Positions 1 to 5,026 of a stretch of 8,589 bases of DNA are shown one piece after another. Location: the NCBI GenBank assembly GCA_964644025.1, contig CAZXVW010000187.1, positions 1 through 8,589 of the forward strand. Direction: 5' to 3'. Positions within the stretch are counted from its first letter, which is position 1. The number at the start of each line of letters is the position of its first letter. The DNA comes from CAZXVW01 sp964644025 (GTDB lineage Bacteria; Acidobacteriota; Terriglobia; Bryobacterales; Bryobacteraceae). Below the pieces are notes generated by a model. It saw nothing but the letters and a program-made list of their open reading frames with translations, did no database searches and was not told where the DNA came from. The position numbers and the translations under genes were made by a program.

Positions 1-779
1 GCGGCCACGTCGCGGAAGCGCCCTTCCTCGCCCGGGGTTGCCGGTATCCCCGCCAGCTCCGCTACCCGTTCGGCCATCCGCCGCACCTCATCGTTGTCAT
101 GCCGCGGATGATGGTGCACGAGCATCAGGTGATTGGCGCCGGCCTGCCGGGCGTAGCCGGCCACCGCCCCCAGGCTGGAATGCCCGGCGATCTTCTCTCT
201 GGCGGCTTCCTCGTCGGTCAGCCAAAGCTCGTGCATCAGAAGCCGGACACCCCGGACCCACTCCAGCCGCTCCGCGTCCACGCCGGTATCGGTCACATAG
301 GCGATCTCGTCGCCGATGCGGATCCCCATCGACCCGCCGGCATGCGGCTGGGCCCAGCAGCGCAATTGCAGTTCGCCAATCCGGAGTTCGTGCTCCCGCA
401 CCGGGATTAGCTCCACTGCGGCGGGAAACGCCTCGATCTTCACCGGGAACAGGGGCGGCGCCAGCAACCGCTCCAGCGCGGTCCGCGGATCGGATTCCAC
501 CATCGGATCAGCGGGACCGAAAATCCGGATGCGCCCGCGCGGCCACACCGCGGGCAAATAGGACAAACCCGCGACATGGTCCAGATGATAATGCGACAGA
601 ACAATGTCCAGATCCCGGTAACCGGCCACGGCCGCGGCAACGGGCGGCTCGAGAAGCCGGGCTACACCAGTGCCGGCGTCCAGCAAAAGGGCCTGTTTCG
701 CGGTCAGCACCAAGAAGCTCATGGTCTGCCGGCCGTGGGAGGGAAAATAGCCGTTCGTGCCGAGCGGAGCCAGTTGCAT
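1..779 (-). CDS. MBL-fold metallo-hydrolase, RNase Z/PhnP-like (C-terminus cut by window edge)
   Basis: About 259 residues are visible, and the reading frame is still open at the left edge, so the C-terminus is missing. The protein has a metallo-beta-lactamase fold. The metal-binding signature H63-x-H65-x-D67-H68 is followed by further likely ligands: H146, D164 (in YVTDTG) and the cluster H222-H224 (LVHHHP, then RHDNDEV). The start MQLAPLGTNGYF and the ending HHHPRHDNDEV resemble MBL enzymes of the RNase Z, PhnP and cyclic-nucleotide phosphodiesterase group, which cleave phosphodiesters with two metal ions. No signal peptide is seen, so it is probably cytoplasmic. The ATG at 777-779 has an AGGAG on the minus strand (793-797) 13 nt upstream, which is rather far, but no other in-frame start lies between. 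It sits 77 bp downstream of the response regulator gene on the same strand and could share its transcript. The fold is certain; the substrate is unknown. Confidence 0.88.
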   Translation of the reverse strand, partial: MQLAPLGTNGYFPSHGRQTMSFLVLTAKQALLLDAGTGVARLLEPPVAAAVAGYRDLDIVLSHYHLDHVAGLSYLPAVWPRGRIRIFGPADPMVESDPRTALERLLAPPLFPVKIEAFPAAVELIPVREHELRIGELQLRCWAQPHAGGSMGIRIGDEIAYVTDTGVDAERLEWVRGVRLLMHELWLTDEEAAREKIAGHSSLGAVAGYARQAGANHLMLVHHHPRHDNDEVRRMAERVAELAGIPATPGEEGRFRDVA

Positions 780-856
780 TATCGAAGTATCTCTCCTGTT
801 AACCATCGTAACCGGTGGCGCCGTCCATTTTTCGGCCGCGGCGGGACGGAGCAGCG

Positions 857-1513
857 TCAACCCGGCGCAATGAGGTTCTTGCTGATGGCGAACTTGACCA
901 ACCCGGCGACGTCATGAATGTCCAGCTTCCGCATCAGGCTGGCCCGGTAGGTGTCCACCGTTTTCGGGCTCAACTCCAGCCGCGCGGCGATCTCCTTGGC
1001 GCGGATCCCCTCCACCAGCAGGGTGAACACCTGGTACTCGCGCGCGCTGAGCATCTGCAACGGGTCCTCGGCGCCCGGCTTGCGGCTGGCGACGAAGATC
1101 TGCTCCAGGTCCAGTGAGGGCGAGACATAAACGCCGCCCTCGCTCACCTGCTCAAGAGCCTCCAGCAGACAGCGGCCGGGATCCGCTTTGAGAACATACC
1201 CGCTCGCCCCGCTGCGCAGCACTTCGACCACCGTCTTGCGGTCCTGCCTGGCGCCCATGATCACCAGCTTGGTCTCGGAGCCGGACCGGCGGAGTTTGCC
1301 GACCGCTTCCAGCGTGAACAACCTGGGCAGGCTCAGGTCCAGAACGGCGAGATCGGGCTTCCGGCTCCGGATCAGCTCCACCGCCGTCTCCCCGTCCTCG
1401 CAAAGGCCGACCACGACGTAGCCGGCCCTGGATTCGCAAAGAGCGGCCAGTCCGTCCCGCACGAGCGCGAGTCCTTCCGCGATAACTACGGTTTTCTTCG
1501 TCTCCTCGTCCAT
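857..1513 (-). CDS. NarL/FixJ-family response regulator with atypical receiver
   Basis: A 218-aa two-domain regulator of normal NarL length. The receiver covers about residues 7-125. D59 (AVLDLSLP) is the expected phospho-acceptor and K109 (GYVLKAD) is the conserved lysine. The usual acidic pair DD is reduced to E13-G14, and the conserved Thr/Ser at the end of strand 4 is G87 (VIMGA), so phosphorylation or its read-out is probably altered. A GerE/LuxR-type helix-turn-helix follows at about 151-212 (LSAREYQVFTLLVEG, then KEIAARLELSPKTVDTYR), so the protein should bind DNA as a dimer. No sensor kinase is adjacent. The upstream gene pair is a partner-switching module and the downstream gene encodes an MBL hydrolase; both lie on the same strand, but a 251-bp gap separates the regulator from the STAS gene, so it may have its own promoter. 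The ATG at 1511-1513 has no strong Shine-Dalgarno sequence. Family call is firm; targets unknown. Confidence 0.93.
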   Translation of the reverse strand: MDEETKKTVVIAEGLALVRDGLAALCESRAGYVVVGLCEDGETAVELIRSRKPDLAVLDLSLPRLFTLEAVGKLRRSGSETKLVIMGARQDRKTVVEVLRSGASGYVLKADPGRCLLEALEQVSEGGVYVSPSLDLEQIFVASRKPGAEDPLQMLSAREYQVFTLLVEGIRAKEIAARLELSPKTVDTYRASLMRKLDIHDVAGLVKFAISKNLIAPG

Positions 1514-1764
1514 CTTGATTGCCCCGCGTACAACTGAAGCGAGGCGGGATCCCCGGTCACTCGACTCCTGGCGGAATGGGTGCAGCGACGCCCGCCTGCG
1601 GCTGGCTCCGGCAATGTTCCGGCCGCCCGGTTTCCAAGCCCGGCCCGGCCTGTTTTCGAACCGCTCGCTCTGCGGGGCGCAAGCCAGCCGGCAGACTGAG
1701 CGGAAGCCGGCCCCCCCTTGATTCAGCCCTGGTCCCGGCTTGCCGGCCAGAACGGTGCACGGGG
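1514..1764. other. Intergenic gap between response regulator and STAS gene
   Basis: I see no credible coding sequence in these 251 bp. The open frames present are rich in Pro, Arg and Gly and lack ribosome binding sites, as expected from random high-GC sequence. The stretch includes a run of seven C (1711-1717) and one imperfect hairpin (1729-1750, listed separately). It probably holds the promoter of the response regulator and the 3' end of the STAS transcript, but no promoter boxes stand out. Confidence 0.5.
1729..1750 (-). terminator. Possible hairpin downstream of the STAS gene (weak)
   Basis: On the minus strand the sequence CTGGCCGG, loop CAAG, CCGG-GA-CCAG can fold into an eight-base-pair stem with a two-base bulge, 15 bp after the STAS stop codon. 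No U-run follows (a G-run does), so it is not a canonical intrinsic terminator. It may merely attenuate or protect the transcript end. Confidence 0.25.
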
Positions 1765-2109
1765 TTACGAAAAACTCCGCACGCCGGCGGCCTCGTCGTC
1801 GAAGACTTCAAATACGGTGTACAGTTTCGTGATTTGCAGCAGGTCCTGAATCCGCTTGGTGAGGTTCAGCAGTTTCAGTTGCCCACCCTGGTTGGTGAGG
1901 GTGGTGTAACCGGAGACGAGTTCCCCAATCCCCGAGCTGTCAATGTAGGTGACCCCCCCAAGGTTCAGCAACAGCTTCTTCTCGCCATTGGCAACCAGGT
2001 TCCGGATCGTGTCACGAAATGAGCTTGATCCTTCCCCCAGGGTGATCCGGCCGACCGCGTCGATCACGGTCACATCCCCGACTTTTCGTGTCGTTAGTTT
2101 CACACTCAC
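1765..2109 (-). CDS. STAS-domain anti-sigma factor antagonist (RsbV/SpoIIAA-like)
   Basis: A 114-aa single-domain STAS protein, the usual size for this family. The key motif YIDSSGIGEL puts the phosphorylatable serine at S58, within the D57-S58-S59-G60 signature also used by SpoIIAA and RsbV. In these systems the unphosphorylated antagonist binds the anti-sigma kinase and frees its partner, and phosphorylation by the kinase switches it off. The likely kinase is encoded just upstream on the same strand with a 37-bp gap, so the two are probably co-transcribed. The start is GTG (2107-2109); a minus-strand AAGGAG (2117-2122) lies 7 nt upstream and supports it over the GTG two codons later. No other domain is fused. 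The final target (a sigma factor or another output) is not in the window. Confidence 0.95.
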   Translation of the reverse strand: MSVKLTTRKVGDVTVIDAVGRITLGEGSSSFRDTIRNLVANGEKKLLLNLGGVTYIDSSGIGELVSGYTTLTNQGGQLKLLNLTKRIQDLLQITKLYTVFEVFDDEAAGVRSFS

Positions 2110-2116
2110 AAGCTTT

Positions 2117-2122
2117 CTCCTT
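2117..2122 (-). promoter_or_regulatory. Ribosome binding site deciding the GTG start of the STAS gene
   Basis: AAGGAG on the minus strand, 7 nt before the GTG at 2107-2109. This spacing is ideal and supports that GTG as the start. It lies in the 37-bp gap after the kinase stop codon. Confidence 0.75.
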
Positions 2123-2146
2123 CTCTAGCAACAAGTTAATTCCGGG

Positions 2147-2590
2147 CTACTTGTTCGGCTTCAAATAGCGCACGAGTCTGAATTCGGTACCGGTGGGCCG
2201 TAGCCGGCGCACTTCGAACTCGTCCATAAATGCCTTCATCAGGAACAGCCCCCGGCCGGACTGGTTCAGCAGGTTTTCCCGCGCCAGCGGATCCGGAATC
2301 GCATCGATATCGAAGCCCTTGCCCTCGTCGGCCACGGTAATCGTCAGCCGGCCCGGCTCACGGGTAACCGACACCCGAACCTTCTTGTTCCGGTTGTAAC
2401 GATTCCCGTGCACGACCGCGTTGACCACTGACTCCCGGACGGCCATTCCGATCTGGTAGCGGACCTCTTCGTCAAAGCCCGCCTCCGCGGCCGCCTTGAG
2501 CACCAGCGCCTCGGCGGTGTCAACACTTTCCAGGGTGGAATCCAATAGCGAAACCACGCGCGTCGTTCCGCCGCTTGTCTTTTCAGCCAT
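2147..2590 (-). CDS. Anti-sigma regulatory factor, RsbW/SpoIIAB-like Ser/Thr kinase (HATPase fold)
   Basis: A 147-aa GHKL ATPase of the RsbW/SpoIIAB type. The N box is E53-x-x-x-N57 with H61 (RESVVNAVVHGN), the G1 box is D88-E-G-K-G92 (ADEGKGFD), and the G2 box is G112-R-G-L115 (SGRGLFLMKAFMD). There is no His-phosphotransfer or sensor domain, which sets it apart from histidine kinases. Family members bind a sigma factor or another partner and phosphorylate the STAS antagonist on serine; the next gene encodes such an antagonist with its serine intact. The ATG at 2588-2590 has no clear Shine-Dalgarno sequence. It is the first gene of the leftward group and faces the amidase genes across a 123-bp divergent region. 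Its true partner cannot be read from the window. Confidence 0.93.
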   Translation of the reverse strand: MAEKTSGGTTRVVSLLDSTLESVDTAEALVLKAAAEAGFDEEVRYQIGMAVRESVVNAVVHGNRYNRNKKVRVSVTREPGRLTITVADEGKGFDIDAIPDPLARENLLNQSGRGLFLMKAFMDEFEVRRLRPTGTEFRLVRYLKPNK

Positions 2591-2629
2591 GGTGATATTG
2601 CGGCCGCAGCGTGGCCAATCAAAACCGCT

Positions 2630-2659
2630 ACCTTAGACTAGTCTAGCGAAAAAAGTCAA
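2630..2659 (-). promoter_or_regulatory. Candidate leftward promoter for the RsbW-like/STAS genes
   Basis: On the minus strand TTGACT (2654-2659, five of six matches to the -35 consensus) is followed after 18 bp by TAAGGT (2630-2635, three of six matches to -10). The -10 match is poor, so this is tentative. A second option is TTGATT nearer the gene with a CAATAT box just before the ATG, which would give an almost leaderless transcript. Confidence 0.35.
2634..2645. promoter_or_regulatory. Perfect 12-bp palindrome, candidate operator
   Basis: TAGACTAGTCTA is identical to its reverse complement. It lies in the 123-bp region between the divergent RsbW-like and small-ORF/amidase genes, 44 bp before the RsbW-like start codon. 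It falls mostly inside the spacer of the candidate leftward promoter, where a bound dimeric repressor would block polymerase. AT-rich dyads stand out in such GC-rich DNA. Which regulator binds it, if any, is unknown. Confidence 0.5.
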
Positions 2660-2698
2660 TCGGAACGCCGCCCCGGACCGCGGTGCCGGCCGGAATAG

Positions 2699-2704
2699 TA
2701 CAAT
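2699..2704 (+). promoter_or_regulatory. Candidate -10 box for the small ORF and amidase
   Basis: TACAAT matches five of six bases of the -10 consensus and ends only 9 bp before the ATG at 2714. Transcription would start about three bases before the ATG, giving a nearly leaderless mRNA. That fits the absence of a Shine-Dalgarno sequence there. No good -35 box is seen at the expected distance. Confidence 0.35.
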
Positions 2705-2713
2705 ACAGTTCTC

Positions 2714-2890
2714 ATGAAGGACTGGAAACTCGTCGCCCAAGGGCTCAGACTGGACATTCCCGCTGACGGCCTCCGGCGGGCTGCGGCGGCGCTGGAAACC
2801 GTCGAGGCTGAGTTCCGCCCGCTGCTCTCTGGCATCCCTGTTTTCTCCGAGCCGGCTTACGTGTCGTTGCGCTTCCCGGAGCGGCAATGA
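2714..2890 (+). CDS. Small 58-aa protein, candidate GatC/AtzG-like partner of the amidase
   Basis: The protein starts MKDWKLVAQGLRLDIPADGL and ends FSEPAYVSLRFPERQ. In outline it is a short N-terminal helix, an 'LxLxIP' turn, a long amphipathic helix with regular hydrophobic spacing (about residues 19-40) and an extended EPA-containing tail. GatC and AtzG, the small subunits that bind GatA-type amidases, share this layout; AtzG-like proteins often carry an EPA-x-V/I-F tail. An in-frame TAG at 2696-2698 and the lack of other start codons fix the ATG at 2714. Its stop overlaps the amidase start (ATGA, 2887-2890), implying translational coupling and equimolar production. No Shine-Dalgarno sequence precedes it. 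The gene is short but well supported by this overlap. The partner role is inferred from size, pattern and position only. Confidence 0.72.
   Translation: MKDWKLVAQGLRLDIPADGLRRAAAALETVEAEFRPLLSGIPVFSEPAYVSLRFPERQ
2878..2881 (+). promoter_or_regulatory. Ribosome binding site of the amidase, inside the small gene
   Basis: GGAG lies 5 nt before the ATG at 2887 and inside the last codons of the preceding gene. Together with the ATGA stop/start overlap it supports this start and coupled translation. Confidence 0.6.
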
Positions 2891-4290
2891 CCATCCAGGA
2901 AGCCGGCGCGCTGCTGCGGGCCCGGAAAATATCCTCGGTCGAGTTAACCACGGAATGCCTGGAGCGAATCGAGCGGCTCCAGCCCAGGCTCAACGCCTTT
3001 CTGACCGTGACGGGCGAGGCGGCGCTGGCGGCCGCCCGCCGCCGTGATCAGGAACTGGCCCGGGGGCAGGTTCGCGGGCCGCTGCACGGAATTCCGGTGG
3101 CTGTCAAGGACGTATTTTGCACCCGGGGCGTCCGGACGACGTGCGGCTCGGCCCTGTTCGCTGACCACGTCCCGGATTTTGACGCCGCCGTGGTGGAACG
3201 GCTGCGGGAAGCCGGCGCCGTGCTGGTCGGCAAGACTTCGATGCACGAGCTGGCCTACGGGATCACCTCGACCAACCCACACTTCGGCGCCGTGCGGAAC
3301 CCTTGGGACCTGGAACGCATCCCGGGCGGCTCCAGCGGCGGCTCGGGCGCGGCGGTTGCCGCCGGGCTGGCCTTCATGGCCATGGGCTCGGACACCGGAG
3401 GCTCGATCCGTATCCCAGCTTGTTTCTGTGGGGTGGCCGGGCTGAAGCCCACCACCGGCCGGGTGAGCCGGTTCGGCGTGATGCCCCTGGATTTCACCCT
3501 GGATCACATGGGCCCGCTGACCCGGTCGGTCCGGGATGCGGCCCTGACGTTGGACGTGCTGGCCGGGCACGATCCGCGGGACGAGTCCTCCAGCCGGGCG
3601 CCGGTTCCGGCCAGTTACGCGCCGGAGGGCGAGGTCTCCGTCCGCGGTTTGCGAGTGGGGGTTCCGGAAAACTTTTACTTCGACCGGGTGATGGAGCAGG
3701 TCGAGCGGTCCGTGCGGCAAATGGCAGCGACCGCCGTTGAGCTGGGAGCGGAACTCCACCCCGTGCGCGTGCCCGACATCGCGGCGATCAACACGGTCGG
3801 GCGCCTGATCCTGTTTGCCGAGGCCTCCGCCGTGATGGAGCCTTACCTGGCCGAACGGGACAAGTTCGGAGCCGACGTCATCGGCTTGCTCGACCAGGGC
3901 CGCCTGATCCCGGCCACCGACTACATCAACGCCCAGCGGCTCCGGCGGCTCGCCCAGCGGGAATTTGACGCCCTGTGGAAGCAGGTGGATTGCCTCCTCA
4001 CCCCCACCACGCCGATCGAGGCCCCGAGAATCGGCCAGGCCGAGGTCCGCTGGGATTCCGGCGCCGAAGATGCCCGGCTCGCGGCGACGCGCCTGGTGCG
4101 CGCCTTCAACGTGCTCGGACTGCCGGCCCTGTCGTTGCCCTGCGGCTTTACCCGGAACGGGTTGCCGGTCGGTCTCCAGATCGCCGGGCCCGCATTCGCC
4201 GAGCAGCGCGTTCTCCGCCTGGGCATCGCCCTGCAGGAAGCCACCAGCTATCACCGGCGGCGGCCGGCCGGCCTGGAGCCGGTGCGCTAG
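2887..4290 (+). CDS. Amidase-signature family hydrolase (GatA/AtzE-like)
   Basis: A 467-aa amidase-signature enzyme of full family length. The catalytic triad is complete: K74 (VAVKDVF), cis-Ser S149 in GGSSGGSGAAVAAG and nucleophile S173 in TGGSIRIPA. Their spacing (75 and 24 residues) equals that in fatty acid amide hydrolase. The following CGVAGLKPTTGRVSRFGV and the C-terminal NVLGLPALSLPCGF and GLPVGLQIAGP are also typical. Such enzymes hydrolyse carboxamides or, as GatA, supply ammonia for tRNA-dependent amidation. No gatB is nearby, so a stand-alone hydrolase is more likely than the tRNA amidotransferase. No signal peptide is seen, so it is probably cytoplasmic. The gene is coupled by ATGA to the small upstream gene, as GatA-type amidases often are to GatC/AtzG partners. 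The substrate cannot be predicted from sequence alone. Confidence 0.95.
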   Translation: MTIQEAGALLRARKISSVELTTECLERIERLQPRLNAFLTVTGEAALAAARRRDQELARGQVRGPLHGIPVAVKDVFCTRGVRTTCGSALFADHVPDFDAAVVERLREAGAVLVGKTSMHELAYGITSTNPHFGAVRNPWDLERIPGGSSGGSGAAVAAGLAFMAMGSDTGGSIRIPACFCGVAGLKPTTGRVSRFGVMPLDFTLDHMGPLTRSVRDAALTLDVLAGHDPRDESSSRAPVPASYAPEGEVSVRGLRVGVPENFYFDRVMEQVERSVRQMAATAVELGAELHPVRVPDIAAINTVGRLILFAEASAVMEPYLAERDKFGADVIGLLDQGRLIPATDYINAQRLRRLAQREFDALWKQVDCLLTPTTPIEAPRIGQAEVRWDSGAEDARLAATRLVRAFNVLGLPALSLPCGFTRNGLPVGLQIAGPAFAEQRVLRLGIALQEATSYHRRRPAGLEPVR

Positions 4291-4376
4291 CACCCCCGCC
4301 CTTTCTTCTCCGGCCATCGCGATCTTCGTCGCCGCCCCTAATTGCGTCCCCCGTCTCCGCCGATAGACAGGCAAAG

Positions 4377-4381
4377 AAGGA
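4377..4381 (+). promoter_or_regulatory. Ribosome binding site deciding the GTG start of the second response regulator
   Basis: AAGGA lies 6 nt before the GTG at 4388, and the receiver domain begins directly after it, so GTG is the start. The 97-bp gap after the amidase shows no convincing terminator or promoter, so read-through from the amidase is possible. Confidence 0.7.
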
Positions 4382-4387
4382 ATTGCC

Positions 4388-5026
4388 GTGTCCCGTTGCA
4401 CTGTCTACGCCTGCGATGCCGAGCCCATTGTGCTGGAAGGGCTGCGGTGCCTGATCGAGCGCACTCCGGAATTCGATCTGGTGGGAGAGGCAGCCACCCC
4501 GGCCGAGTCCCTGGGCGAGATCGGCAGCCTGCGCCCGCAACTCCTGCTGCTCGACTACCGGGCCGGCTGGCAGGAGGTAAACCGGGTGGCGGCCGCCGTG
4601 AAAAGCATCTCGCCGGATACCAAGCCGGTGCTCTGGGGACGGGATCTGACGGCCGGTGATTCCTACCGTGCCCTCCACGCCGGCGTCCGCGGAATCTTCA
4701 ATCGCACCCTCTCCACCGCGCGCCTGCTGGAGTGTCTCCGGCGAGTGGCTGCGGGCGGCGTGTGGATGGAAGGACCGGACGAGGGGCCGTGGCGCCGGGC
4801 CACGAATCGATCCGCCCCTCCCCGGCTCACCCCGCGGGAGCGCGAGGTCGTCCAACTGGTGGCTGAGGGACTGAAGAACCGGGAAATCGCGCAGAAGCTC
4901 GCCATCACCCCGGGAACCGTGAAGGTCCACCTGATGCATGTATTCGAGAAAACCCTGGTCAAGGACCGCTTCCAACTCGCCGTTCAGGCCCGCGCCCTGC
5001 TCGAGGAGCCCGAAGTTAAGCGATGA
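4388..5026 (+). CDS. NarL/LuxR-type regulator with degenerate receiver domain
   Basis: A 212-aa two-domain protein. The receiver (about 4-125) keeps D10 and the phospho-acceptor position D56 (LLLLDYRAG), but the second acidic residue is A11, the conserved Thr/Ser is G84 (VLWGRD), and the conserved Lys is R106 (GIFNRT). Losing three of five active-site residues suggests that it is not switched by ordinary phosphorelay and may be constitutive or controlled by a ligand or partner. The LuxR-type helix-turn-helix at about 147-205 is intact (LTPREREVVQLVAEGLKNREIAQKLAITPGTVKVH). The gene ends in ATGA shared with the start of the membrane-protein gene, so the two are translationally coupled. No kinase gene is adjacent. 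The HTH assignment is certain; the degenerate switch is read directly from the residues; the mode of control is inference. Confidence 0.93.
   Translation: MSRCTVYACDAEPIVLEGLRCLIERTPEFDLVGEAATPAESLGEIGSLRPQLLLLDYRAGWQEVNRVAAAVKSISPDTKPVLWGRDLTAGDSYRALHAGVRGIFNRTLSTARLLECLRRVAAGGVWMEGPDEGPWRRATNRSAPPRLTPREREVVQLVAEGLKNREIAQKLAITPGTVKVHLMHVFEKTLVKDRFQLAVQARALLEEPEVKR

Noticed and set aside
38..802. 254-aa plus-strand open frame
   Set aside because: It is antisense to the MBL hydrolase, whose minus-strand frame has clear catalytic motifs. The plus-strand translation is Arg/Pro/Ala-rich with no domain.
1519..2022. 167-aa plus-strand open frame spanning the intergenic gap and the STAS gene
   Set aside because: More than half is antisense to the STAS gene, and the rest looks like random high-GC translation.
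4291..4387. Terminator between the amidase and the second regulator
   Set aside because: No stable stem followed by a T-run is visible in these 97 bp.
2944..4401. 485-aa minus-strand open frame, longer than the amidase itself
   Set aside because: It lies opposite the amidase, whose catalytic residues and spacing are perfect. The antisense translation is low-complexity Gly/Arg/His/Gln, a common effect of high GC at third codon positions.
4148..4975. 275-aa minus-strand open frame
   Set aside because: It is antisense to the amidase end and the second response regulator and has no recognisable motif or ribosome binding site.
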